Below, piece after piece: positions 17,724-25,845 of a DNA stretch of 64,000 nt (the first letter of the stretch is position 1; each line of letters opens with the position of its first letter). The position numbers and the translations under genes were made by a program. The stretch is from Pedobacter petrophilus. Lineage in GTDB: Bacteria > Bacteroidota > Bacteroidia > Sphingobacteriales > Sphingobacteriaceae. A model generated the notes under the pieces. The model did no database searches. It worked only from the letters and a program-made list of their open reading frames with translations, and was not told the origin of the DNA. Location of the stretch: the NCBI RefSeq assembly GCF_009674725.1, contig NZ_WKKH01000008.1, positions 62,001 through 126,000 of the forward strand. The letters are read 5' to 3'.

Positions 17724-19313
17724 TTAAAACGTAGATTCTAATAGCTGCCTCAAGTCTTCCAGTGTGTTAATTTCATCAGCCTTTTTATCTTTTCTCCAAC
17801 GTAAAATGCGTGGAAAGCGAAGTGCTAATCCTGCTTTATGCCTTTTACTTTCGGCAATTCCTTCGAATGCAATTTCGAAAACTAATTCTGGTTTCACAGT
17901 ACGTACCGGTCCAAATTTTTCAATGGCATTTTTAGTTACAAATGAATTTACTTCTTTAATTTCTTTATCCGTTAATCCCGAATAAGCTTTTGCAATGGTG
18001 ACTAAATTTTCTCCATCCCGAACGGCAAAGGTATAATCTGTAAAGAAATTTGCTCTTCTGCCGCTCCCTTTCTGGGCATAAATCATTACCGCGTCTACGG
18101 TATAGGGGTTAATCTTCCACTTCCACCAATCGCCACGTTTTCTGCCGCTGTGATAATGCGAGCTCAGCTTTTTAAGCATAATCCCCTCGCTATTAATGGA
18201 GCGTGAGGTTTGCCTCAACTCTGCCAGTTCTTCCCAGCTTTTGCAGTTAATTACCGGAGAAAGTATTACAGCGCTTTCTTCTAAATTTCCAATTAACTGT
18301 TCTAAGACTGCTCTTCTTTCGCTTAAAGGGTGTTCACGAAAATCTTTAGCTTCAAACTCTAAAATATCATAAACAAAAAAGCCTATAGGAGCATCTTCCA
18401 ATTGCTTTTTGTTAATTGTTTTACGATTTAAACGTTGCTGTAAAGTGCTGAAAGATAAAACCTGTTTATCTTGTACGGCGAGGATTTCTCCATCAATTAC
18501 AACGCCGTCAGGTAAAACATCAATTAAAAAATATAACTCAGGAAACTGTTCTGTTACCAATTCTTCTCCACGACTCCAGATAAAAAGTTCACCATTTCTT
18601 TTCACAATCTGTCCGCGGATGCCGTCCCATTTCCATTCTGCTTGCCATTCTGAAATATCGCCTAACTTTTCGGGTTCCTGTTCCAGCGCATAAGCGAGGC
18701 AAAAGGGGTAAGGCCAGGAATTATCAGTATTCACGTGAACACCGTTGATCAGTTCATGAAAGGTAATTTCATATGGATTCCACTTACCCATAATGCTATG
18801 CATGATCTGAGCACTATCTAAACTGCTTTGTTTAGCCAAAGCATTCACAAGCATTTTATTGGAAACCCCTATTCTGAAATTTCCTGAAATGAGTTTATTA
18901 AAAATAAAGCGCTCCTGTGTTTCCAGGTGATTCCAGGCATTTAAGATGAATTCTTTTTTTGTTTCATCATCTTTCCCTTCTAAATCGTGCAGCTCTTCAA
19001 TCCATTTATGTAATTGCAGATCTGATGTATTTTCGGCAGGCGGCAGGAGCAGGGCAATGGTTTCACTTAAATCGCCCACGTTAGCGTAACTTTCAGAAAA
19101 TAACCATTCGGGTGTTTGTGTAATATCGATGGCCCAATATTTAAGTAATGCTGATTTAATCGGGCGTTTGGGTTTTTTACCCGTAAAAAGTGCAATTACC
19201 CAAATTTTATCTTTATCATCTGCATCGTTAAAATAATCTACCAATGCAGTGATTTTATCATTCGTTTTATTGCTCTGTTCGAGCTTTTGAATTAACCTGG
19301 CGAAACGTTTCAT
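17724..19313 (-). CDS. ATP-dependent DNA ligase
   Basis: The 529-residue ligase seals nicks using ATP. The adenylated Lys is in motif I, EWKWDGIRG (Lys 228). Motif III is VIDGEILA, motif IV is EGIMLK, and motif V is DWWKWK. An N-terminal DNA-binding domain occupies 1-about 200 and an OB-fold domain about 420-529. It is an accessory bacterial ligase separate from the essential NAD-dependent LigA. It starts 3 nt after the exonuclease stop and is thus in the same operon as the exonuclease, helicase and PdeM; no Ku or polymerase/phosphoesterase LigD domains are fused. Confidence 0.94.
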   Translation of the reverse strand: MKRFARLIQKLEQSNKTNDKITALVDYFNDADDKDKIWVIALFTGKKPKRPIKSALLKYWAIDITQTPEWLFSESYANVGDLSETIALLLPPAENTSDLQLHKWIEELHDLEGKDDETKKEFILNAWNHLETQERFIFNKLISGNFRIGVSNKMLVNALAKQSSLDSAQIMHSIMGKWNPYEITFHELINGVHVNTDNSWPYPFCLAYALEQEPEKLGDISEWQAEWKWDGIRGQIVKRNGELFIWSRGEELVTEQFPELYFLIDVLPDGVVIDGEILAVQDKQVLSFSTLQQRLNRKTINKKQLEDAPIGFFVYDILEFEAKDFREHPLSERRAVLEQLIGNLEESAVILSPVINCKSWEELAELRQTSRSINSEGIMLKKLSSHYHSGRKRGDWWKWKINPYTVDAVMIYAQKGSGRRANFFTDYTFAVRDGENLVTIAKAYSGLTDKEIKEVNSFVTKNAIEKFGPVRTVKPELVFEIAFEGIAESKRHKAGLALRFPRILRWRKDKKADEINTLEDLRQLLESTF

Positions 19314-19316
19314 AAT

Positions 19317-20345
19317 CTATTTATTATCGTTTTGTTCGGCTAAATCTACTTTATTCTCTTCATCGTCTTCCTGGCCAAATTTGGTCATCACTTCTTCTGA
19401 TTCAATACCGCTGTCGTTTAAAAACCGACTAAATGCGGCAGTAAAGCCATGCGTTACATAAACCTTTTCTGCTCCCGTTGCTGTAATAGCATCCATTAAT
19501 CCGGGCCAGTCTGCATGATCACTTAAAGCAAAGCCCGCGTCTGCACTTTGCCATCGTCGGTGTGCACGAACCTGCATCCATCCTGAGCAAATGCCAGTTA
19601 CAGGATGTGATAAGTTTTTAATCCAACGGCTATCTCTCATCGCCGGAGGAACAATTACAATCCCTTTTTGTAACTCATCTTTGGTGGTTTCTGGCATAAT
19701 GCGAATGGTGTCAGGCAAATTAACACCAGCATTAATAATCACCTCATTTAAGTTTGCAATGCTGTTGTGCACGTAAATGGGTACATTACCAGCAAGGTTT
19801 TTAATCAGTCGTTGTGCTTTCCCTAAGCTATAAGCAATTAATACACTTGTTTTTTGTGCGTCTATATTATCACTAACCCAGTTTTTGATACCATTGAAAA
19901 CAGCATCTTGTTTTTGCCACTTATAAACAGGCAAACCAAAAGTGCTTTCAGAAACAAAAGAGTGGCATTTAACAGGCTCAAATACATCACTAATACCATC
20001 ATCTTCCGTTTTATAATCACCGGAGATAACACATACTTCCCCTTTATATTCTAAACGAACCTGTGCAGAACCAATGATATGACCAGCAGGATAAAACGAT
20101 ATATCTACACCATTGCGAACAATACTTTCACCGTAGTTTAAAGTTTCTACGTTTAAATCTTCGCTAATGCGGCGTTTAATAATAGGTTTGGTGAGTGTAT
20201 GGCATAGGTAATATTTGTTGCCAAACCTAACATGGTCGCTATGCCCATGTGTAGTTACGGCATAATCTACCGGCCACCAAGGGTCTACATAGAAGTCTCC
20301 TTGCTTACAATAAATGCCTCTTTTGGTAAATTCGATTAATGCCAT
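19317..20345 (-). CDS. Ligase-associated DNA damage response exonuclease (MBL fold)
   Basis: The 342-residue metallo-beta-lactamase/beta-CASP-type nuclease is related to the mRNA 3'-end processing factor and SNM1/Artemis families. The Zn motif is THGHSDH (32-38). Further ligands are the His in YPAGHIIGSAQ, the Asp in VISGDYKTEDDG and the His in ALSDHADW. It is the first gene of the repair operon. Its upstream region is the 155-nt gap that also carries the satD iterons, so the two units may be regulated from a common region. The C-terminal 20 residues are acidic and not part of the fold. Confidence 0.9.
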   Translation of the reverse strand: MALIEFTKRGIYCKQGDFYVDPWWPVDYAVTTHGHSDHVRFGNKYYLCHTLTKPIIKRRISEDLNVETLNYGESIVRNGVDISFYPAGHIIGSAQVRLEYKGEVCVISGDYKTEDDGISDVFEPVKCHSFVSESTFGLPVYKWQKQDAVFNGIKNWVSDNIDAQKTSVLIAYSLGKAQRLIKNLAGNVPIYVHNSIANLNEVIINAGVNLPDTIRIMPETTKDELQKGIVIVPPAMRDSRWIKNLSHPVTGICSGWMQVRAHRRWQSADAGFALSDHADWPGLMDAITATGAEKVYVTHGFTAAFSRFLNDSGIESEEVMTKFGQEDDEENKVDLAEQNDNK

Positions 20346-20383
20346 GCATAGTAAACAACAAATCAGGCTTTAAGTTTTATAGT

Positions 20384-20467
20384 AATATCGGGTAATTAGC
20401 CGATAATCTTAAATATCGGGTAATTAGCCGATAATCCTAAATATCGGGTAATTAGCCGATAATTTTT
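20384..20467 (+). repeat. Three tandem 28-bp palindromic iterons (candidate SatD operator)
   Basis: The same 20-bp palindrome, TATCGGGTAATTAGCCGATA, occurs at 20386-20405, 20414-20433 and 20442-20461 with an exact 28-bp period. Each is symmetric except for one G/G pair (TATCGG, TAATTA core, CCGATA), and the 8-nt spacers are nearly identical. The array ends 39 nt before satD, where TATAATT and TAATTTTTG-like promoter sequence begins. The arrangement is that of an autoregulated operator, probably bound by the helix-turn-helix of SatD. Confidence 0.9.
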
Positions 20468-20500
20468 GTATAATTAGAAATTTAAGGATATCTTAGTAAG

Positions 20501-21112
20501 ATGATTTGCATTATAACAGGTGATATTGTAGGATCCAGAAAATTGAAGGACAGCTGGTTAGCTGATTTAAAAAGTGCCTTAAAGCTAGTCTCCAGGCAGA
20601 ATAGCAAATGGGAGATATATAGGGGGGATAGCTTTCAGGTGGAGGTTGAACCCGAAAATGCGATTAAGACCGCTGCTTATTTAAAGGCATGTATCAGGAT
20701 AAATAAGCCAGCTGATGTGAGAATGGGCATAGGTGTTGGAGCTATTAAGAGTAAGCGGAAAAAGCTTTCAGAATCTGATGGAGATGCTTTTGTGAACTCT
20801 GGTGCTGCATTTGATAGTTTAAAACAGGCAAAAGTTAATTTGGCGATCAAAACTGATTTTCCTGATTTTGATGAAGAAATTAATATAATGATCAGGCTTG
20901 CATTGATTGCAATGGATAGTTGGGGAATTGTAGCAGCAGAAATGGTAAAGCTTGCGTTAGAACACGAGAATTTATTGCAAAGTGAACTGGCTGCTATTTC
21001 GGGAAGAACACAATCGTCTGTAAGCGAGGCTTTAAAGCGTGCGCATTATTCAGAATTGATAGATATGGATAGGTTGTTTCGTAAAAAATTGAACCAAATA
21101 TTAACCAAATAA
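20501..21112 (+). CDS. SatD-family regulator: cyclase-like domain plus helix-turn-helix
   Basis: The 203-residue protein fits the SatD family, named from the Streptococcus mutans sat stress locus. The N-terminal domain (1-about 125) shows, in order, TGDIVGS (Asp 8), RGDSF (Asp 43), RMGIGVG (74-80) and GDAFVNSGAAF (94-104). This is the motif order of class III nucleotide cyclases, with both metal Asp present but Ala 103 where the transition-state Arg is expected. The C-terminal region (about 156-200; SELAAISGRTQSSVSEALKR) is a helix-turn-helix. It overlaps the DUF3307 gene by one base (TAATG). The family name is well supported; the cyclase resemblance is my inference. Confidence 0.75.
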   Translation: MICIITGDIVGSRKLKDSWLADLKSALKLVSRQNSKWEIYRGDSFQVEVEPENAIKTAAYLKACIRINKPADVRMGIGVGAIKSKRKKLSESDGDAFVNSGAAFDSLKQAKVNLAIKTDFPDFDEEINIMIRLALIAMDSWGIVAAEMVKLALEHENLLQSELAAISGRTQSSVSEALKRAHYSELIDMDRLFRKKLNQILTK

Positions 21113-21831
21113 TGGATATTATTTTAATTAAACTTGTAATTGCCCATTTAATTGGAGATTTTTTTCTTCAACCAGGTTCCTGGGTAAAAGACAAAGAAAC
21201 TAAGAAGCTAAAATCAGGCAAACTTTATTTACATGTACTGGTTCATGTGGCATTGATATTTCTAGTGTTTCTAGATTTTGGTATTTGGAAGGTAGCCTTA
21301 AGTATCGGTATAATTCATTTAGGGATTGATGCTTTAAAATCTGTATTTCAGACTAAAAAGAATGCCAGAATCTTATTTTTTGCTGATCAGGTTTTACACT
21401 TTGGCTCCATGATATGGATATGGCATATTTTTTATAATGGGTATTTAGATAGCAGTTATTTAAATGAAACTAAAACCTGGATTTTAATTTCAGGTGTGTT
21501 GTTTTTAACTATGCCTACGTCAATAATGATGAAAGTGATTATTGCGAAGTGGCTACCCGAAAGTAATGATGAAAGCCCTAAATCGTTGCAAAATGCAGGA
21601 AAATATATTGGAATTTTAGAACGTGTGTTAATTTTCGTTTTTATATTAACCAATCATTTTGAAGCTGTTGGGTTTTTGCTTGGAGCGAAATCTATTTTCC
21701 GTTTCGGAGATTTAAAAGAAGCGCACGACTTAAAACTAACAGAATACGTATTAATCGGAACCTTACTTAGCTTTGGCATTGCGATAGTTGTTTCATTGCT
21801 TACAGCTGGCATAACAGGAAATAAGCTTTAA
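21112..21831 (+). CDS. DUF3307 polytopic membrane protein
   Basis: The 239-residue integral membrane protein has about six to eight hydrophobic segments. The DUF3307 signature AHLIGDFFLQ (11-20) opens it. Conserved polar residues lie within or next to membrane segments: His 12, Asp 16 and Gln 20, HVLVH (41-45), HLGID with Lys (69-76) and DQVLH (92-96). A membrane-embedded metal or catalytic site is possible but not shown. It is translationally coupled to satD by a one-base overlap, so the two form a unit. Family function is not known to me. Confidence 0.8.
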   Translation: MDIILIKLVIAHLIGDFFLQPGSWVKDKETKKLKSGKLYLHVLVHVALIFLVFLDFGIWKVALSIGIIHLGIDALKSVFQTKKNARILFFADQVLHFGSMIWIWHIFYNGYLDSSYLNETKTWILISGVLFLTMPTSIMMKVIIAKWLPESNDESPKSLQNAGKYIGILERVLIFVFILTNHFEAVGFLLGAKSIFRFGDLKEAHDLKLTEYVLIGTLLSFGIAIVVSLLTAGITGNKL

Positions 21832-21954
21832 GAAATTTGCATAGGCATTTAGCGATACAAACTTAAATAGCAGCACATGTTTTGCGTTCTAAACCCGATT
21901 GAAATGGAAATACTTTTTTAGTAAACCAGTAGTAGGGTTGAAAAAGATTGAAAT

Positions 21955-21987
21955 GAAAAGCGGGGCTATCGAATCCGATTCCCCGCT
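21955..21987 (-). terminator. Terminator of the DPP-IV-like peptidase gene
   Basis: AGCGGGG pairs with CCCCGCT, with an inner ATCG/CGAT stem. On the minus strand it is followed by TTTTCATTTC. It lies 22 nt after the peptidase stop. Confidence 0.7.
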
Positions 21988-22009
21988 GAAATTGCTTTAC
22001 AGATATATA

Positions 22010-24178
22010 TTATCTTGCTCCCGGAGGACAATTGTCTTTTAAGAACTTAGTATAAGTAAGCGACAGATGTTCACTAGTGCCTTCGCCTTCAGAAATGCTA
22101 TGGGTGCGGTTTGGGTAACTCATCAATTGAAAAACCTTTTTGTTTTTAATTAATTCATTGATTAACATCTCCGCATTTTGGTAGTGAACATTATCATCTC
22201 CTGTACCATGAATGTATAATAAATTACCTTTTAAGTTTTTAGCATAGGTAACAGGAGAACCCTTAATATAAGCTTCTTTGCTTGGAAATGGCGTACCCAT
22301 ATAACGTTCCTGATAAATATTATCGTAAGTTAACTGGTTGCCTACTGCTGCAATGGATATCCCTGTTTTGTAAATTTCAGGGTATTGGAACATCAGGTTC
22401 AAAGTAGATGAACCACCACCGCTCCAGCCCCAAACGGCAACACGGTCTTTATCCATAAATGCATTGGTTGCCAATAGTTTTTTAGCCGCCATTGCCTGAT
22501 CGCGAATATTTAGCACACCAATATTTTTATAAATACTTTTGCGCCATACTGCACCTTTTGGAACAGGTGCACCACGGTTATCCATTGAAATATAAATGTA
22601 GCCATCTTTCGCCATATCTCCGGCGTATAAACCATTTCTACCTGCACCATAAGTATCGGCAGCAGTTTGCGAAGCGGGTTCGCCATAAACATAGAATACA
22701 ACCGGATATTTCTTATCAGGATTAAAGTTATCTGGTTTTTTCATCCAGCCATCTAATTCCACACCATCTTCTGTAGTTACTTTAAAAAATTCTACTTTAT
22801 TTTTTGTAGTTTCTTGCTTAGATAATTGTGTGCTGATGCTTCCATCCATAGTGAATGGATTGCCGGTTGTAAAATTCATCCATTCCGTAATTGGTCTTAC
22901 AACCGAACTGTTGTAAGTATGACGGGCAAATGCGGCATTCGGAGATATGTCATAATTGTGCGTTCCTGGTAAAATAGAAGGGGTTACTTGTTCTAATTTG
23001 CCTTTCCCATCCAACTTTGTTTTAAACAAATACTTCTGTGTTGCATTGGTTGGTGAAGCAGTAAAATAAACGTAATTGTTCTTCTCGTCTATTAATTTCA
23101 CATCAATTACATCGTAATTTCCTTTCGTAACCAAAGTTTGTTTCTTACCATCGCGACTCATTCTATATAAGTGATTCCAGCCATCTTTATCCGATAGAAT
23201 GGTAAACTCTTTATTGTCTGCTAACCATTCCCATTCATCTTGTGCATCTATCCAGGCTTTGGCTTTTTCGGTATAAATTGCTTTTGCTGTGCCAGAGTTA
23301 GCATCACAAATAAAAACTTTACTCTCGTTCTGCTCACGGCTTAATTGCTGTAAAATGATCTCATTGCTGTTTGGAACCCATTGCATCCGTGGAATGTAAT
23401 GCTGAACATTATCTCCGGGAACATTTAGCCAGTTTGTTTTTGCTGATGCGATATCTACAACGCCTACTTTGCAAGCTGATGGATTTTCGCCAACTTTAGG
23501 ATATTCTACAGGAATGGTATAAGGATAGATAGAATCGGTATTGTTGATCATCAAAAAGTTTTTAATTTTTGTAGCATCTATTTGCCAGTAAGCAATTGTT
23601 TTGCTGTCTGGACTCCATCTAAAACCATCGCGACAATTAAACTCTTCTTCGTAAACCCAATCAAAAGTTCCGTTAATCATTCGATCAGTTCCATCTGTTG
23701 TTAATGCTTTGGAACCAGTTCCATTAACATTTTCTACATATAAGTTATGTTTGCTTACATAAGCGACCTTTGTTCCATCGGGTGAAATTTTGGCAAACAT
23801 TAAAGAGGAGGCAGGTCTGTCTTTTCCAATTTGAGTAATTTTATTGTTGGTTAAATCTGCTAACCAGTAGTCGCCACGGGTATCATAACGCCAAACCTTT
23901 TTACTATTGGTATAGATTAAGGCTTTTGTACCATCTGTAGAAAACTGAAAACTTCGTACGGCTATTGCGTTACTTTTTCCTGATGGAGTTAACAAGGTTT
24001 TTGAAACCACCGTTTTCTTATCATTTTTAGGAAGTGTTACTGAAATAATTTCTCCGCTTGAGATCTGATAATAAGAATTTCCATCTTTTGCCCAGTTTAT
24101 ACCTTGTGCTTTTGAGTCAAATACCGCAAAAACAACTATGGAAAGAAGTGATAATTTGAATAATAAGTTTTTAATCAT
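22010..24178 (-). CDS. S9 family dipeptidyl-peptidase IV-like serine peptidase
   Basis: The 722-residue secreted peptidase presumably releases X-Pro dipeptides. After a signal peptide (ending SKAQ) comes the DPPIV_N beta-propeller (about 60-470). It includes DWVYEEEF, whose Glu pair holds the substrate N-terminus. The C-terminal alpha/beta hydrolase has Ser 586 in GWSGGGS, Asp 661 in HGTGDDNVH and His 693 in NRTHSI. The nucleophile motif has Gly where human DPP-IV has Tyr (GWSYGG). The start at 24178 is chosen because the alternative ATG at 24193 touches the T-run of a terminator. Confidence 0.92.
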   Translation of the reverse strand: MIKNLLFKLSLLSIVVFAVFDSKAQGINWAKDGNSYYQISSGEIISVTLPKNDKKTVVSKTLLTPSGKSNAIAVRSFQFSTDGTKALIYTNSKKVWRYDTRGDYWLADLTNNKITQIGKDRPASSLMFAKISPDGTKVAYVSKHNLYVENVNGTGSKALTTDGTDRMINGTFDWVYEEEFNCRDGFRWSPDSKTIAYWQIDATKIKNFLMINNTDSIYPYTIPVEYPKVGENPSACKVGVVDIASAKTNWLNVPGDNVQHYIPRMQWVPNSNEIILQQLSREQNESKVFICDANSGTAKAIYTEKAKAWIDAQDEWEWLADNKEFTILSDKDGWNHLYRMSRDGKKQTLVTKGNYDVIDVKLIDEKNNYVYFTASPTNATQKYLFKTKLDGKGKLEQVTPSILPGTHNYDISPNAAFARHTYNSSVVRPITEWMNFTTGNPFTMDGSISTQLSKQETTKNKVEFFKVTTEDGVELDGWMKKPDNFNPDKKYPVVFYVYGEPASQTAADTYGAGRNGLYAGDMAKDGYIYISMDNRGAPVPKGAVWRKSIYKNIGVLNIRDQAMAAKKLLATNAFMDKDRVAVWGWSGGGSSTLNLMFQYPEIYKTGISIAAVGNQLTYDNIYQERYMGTPFPSKEAYIKGSPVTYAKNLKGNLLYIHGTGDDNVHYQNAEMLINELIKNKKVFQLMSYPNRTHSISEGEGTSEHLSLTYTKFLKDNCPPGAR

Positions 24179-24193
24179 ATAAATTTTGGTCAT

Positions 24194-24250
24194 AAAAAAA
24201 GCTTTTTAACTTTTCGGCTAATTTAGATAAAAAGCCGGCAGTTAAAAAGC
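24194..24250 (-). terminator. Terminator after the exported DUF4412-like gene
   Basis: On the minus strand GCTTTTTAACT...CCGGC pairs with GCCG...AGTTAAAAAGC and is followed by seven T. The T-run ends 15 nt before the DPP-IV start codon at 24178. Confidence 0.75.
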
Positions 24251-24274
24251 CTTATATTAATTGAAAGTGGTTAA

Positions 24275-24958
24275 TTATTCACCACCACCTTGCATTTTAG
24301 CCAGGTCCTCCATAGTAACTACTTCGTAACCACTTGGAACATCTTTAGAGATTGCCCCAACTTTACCTTCTGCAATAGATTTAAGGGTAGTAGTGGTTTC
24401 AATACCTCTTTGCACTAAAGTATATTTTACAGGGAAAGCTGCAAGACCTGGAAAGTAGTTTTGCGAACCAACGTTTGGTAAATCTACTTCTTTAGTAGCC
24501 CAAAGCTCATGAGCACCACCTTTATCATCTTTGAAAGTGTATTTTTCTGCGCTAAAACCACCAACAGTTTGTTTCTCGCCAGTACCTTTGAAATCTGAAT
24601 ATTTTGGTAAATCGCCCATTACTTTTGCAACATCTTCTTTAGATTGTTTAACCGCAAATTGTTTTTGAGCAACTGGTACATCAATTAAAAGTAAACCAGT
24701 TTTATCATTATTGTCAGAAACAATTCCAATCAATGCCGGCCCTTGTTCCATTTCTATTTTAGTAAGGCCGTTATTAAATTTAACCTTCAACTCTGCAGGT
24801 GGTTCCTGACCGCCCATTGCAGATTTTTGCTCGTCTGTTAATTTATATTCCAGACCGTAAGTAAGAGTGCCTTCAGTTATTTTTTTTTGGGCGTGAGCGA
24901 TTACAGCTGTACCTACTAATATAAAGGCTACAACACTTGTTTTAATTGATTTGAACAT
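24275..24958 (-). CDS. Exported protein, DUF4412/GLPGLI-like
   Basis: The 227-residue secreted protein has a signal peptide (1-23, ending AHAQ). The rest is a lipoprotein-carrier-like beta structure: ITEGTLTYGLEYKL, a run of short strands, and the central GGFSAEKYTF motif that I associate with DUF4412-type exported proteins. No lipobox or catalytic residues are seen. The C-terminus is Met/Gly-rich (MQGGGE). It follows the enoyl-CoA hydratase gene by 23 nt on the same strand and may be co-transcribed, with a terminator after it. Function unknown. Confidence 0.7.
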   Translation of the reverse strand: MFKSIKTSVVAFILVGTAVIAHAQKKITEGTLTYGLEYKLTDEQKSAMGGQEPPAELKVKFNNGLTKIEMEQGPALIGIVSDNNDKTGLLLIDVPVAQKQFAVKQSKEDVAKVMGDLPKYSDFKGTGEKQTVGGFSAEKYTFKDDKGGAHELWATKEVDLPNVGSQNYFPGLAAFPVKYTLVQRGIETTTTLKSIAEGKVGAISKDVPSGYEVVTMEDLAKMQGGGE

Positions 24959-24981
24959 GTTTTTATTTCAGTTTTAGTTAT

Positions 24982-25758
24982 TTACCAGTTAATTTTTTCT
25001 TTGTTTAGAAATGCGGAAATACCCCTTTTAAAGTCGTCACTTTCACGAACGCGGGCATTAATCTGGACAGCAGTTTCTAAAGTTTTTTCTAAAAGTGGCT
25101 TCGTGGTTTGACTAATGAGTTGTTTTGTAATCATTAGCGAGTTCCCCGAACTCTCTTTACACAAACTTAAAGCAAATTCTTTAACCTTTTGATTAATTTC
25201 GGATGAATTTGTTACAAAATTTATCAGGTTATATTTTAGCGCCTGTTCTGCAGGGAAGATTTTTCCTGTCAGTAAAATTTCTCTGGCAATTGTTTCATTA
25301 ACCTTTTGCATTAAAAAGCAAGAAACAATCGCAGGTACAAAGCCGATTTTAACTTCAGGATAACCAAAGCTACTTTCTGGCGTTGCGAAGATAATGTCGC
25401 AAATAGTTGCCAGGCCACAGCCACCAGCAATGGCATGTCCTTCTACCTGAGCAATGACAATTTTAGGTAAGTAGTAAATGGTGGTAAAAAGTTTCTTCAG
25501 GCGATTGGAGTCTGCAACGTTTTCTTCAAAATTATTTTTCTGAAGTTGTTGTAAATATTCTAAATCTGCTCCTGCGCTAAACGTACCACTATTGGCATTT
25601 AATACGATCACTTTTACCAATTCATCTTCTTCTGCCTGAAGAAAAGCTTCTGTTAGTGCTCCGATTAAAGCTGGATTTAATGCGTTACGTTTCTCAGGCC
25701 TGTTTATGGTTATTGTAGCGATTCTTTCATTTACGCTGTATAAAACCAGGTTTTCCAT
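24982..25758 (-). CDS. Enoyl-CoA hydratase/isomerase family protein
   Basis: The 258-residue crotonase-fold enzyme acts on acyl-CoA. Motifs are INRPEKRNALN, the first oxyanion-hole segment SAGADLEYL, the second HAIAGGCGLA, and the acid region YPEVKIGFVPA. The last motif and general pattern suit short-chain enoyl-CoA or methylglutaconyl-CoA hydratase; I cannot tell which. The start is set at MENLVLYSV (25758), as the upstream 15 residues have no family similarity. It lies 87 nt after comEC on the same strand. A 3-hydroxyacyl-CoA dehydrogenase is at 44.7 kb. Confidence 0.88.
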   Translation of the reverse strand: MENLVLYSVNERIATITINRPEKRNALNPALIGALTEAFLQAEEDELVKVIVLNANSGTFSAGADLEYLQQLQKNNFEENVADSNRLKKLFTTIYYLPKIVIAQVEGHAIAGGCGLATICDIIFATPESSFGYPEVKIGFVPAIVSCFLMQKVNETIAREILLTGKIFPAEQALKYNLINFVTNSSEINQKVKEFALSLCKESSGNSLMITKQLISQTTKPLLEKTLETAVQINARVRESDDFKRGISAFLNKEKINW

Positions 25759-25845
25759 CAGTTTATAGTTGTTCTTTAAAGGTGATGAAGCTATCATCAG
25801 CATATTTATCCCTGTTTTGGGCGGTTTGCTTATGATGGTTCCATA

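Noticed and set aside
20462..20475. TAATTTTTG as the satD -7 box
   Set aside because: It has three instead of two bases between TA and TTTG; kept only as a possible weak box and not annotated separately.
20346..20500. The three repeats as a CRISPR array
   Set aside because: The spacers are only 8 nt and nearly identical; the repeats are palindromes and no cas genes are present.
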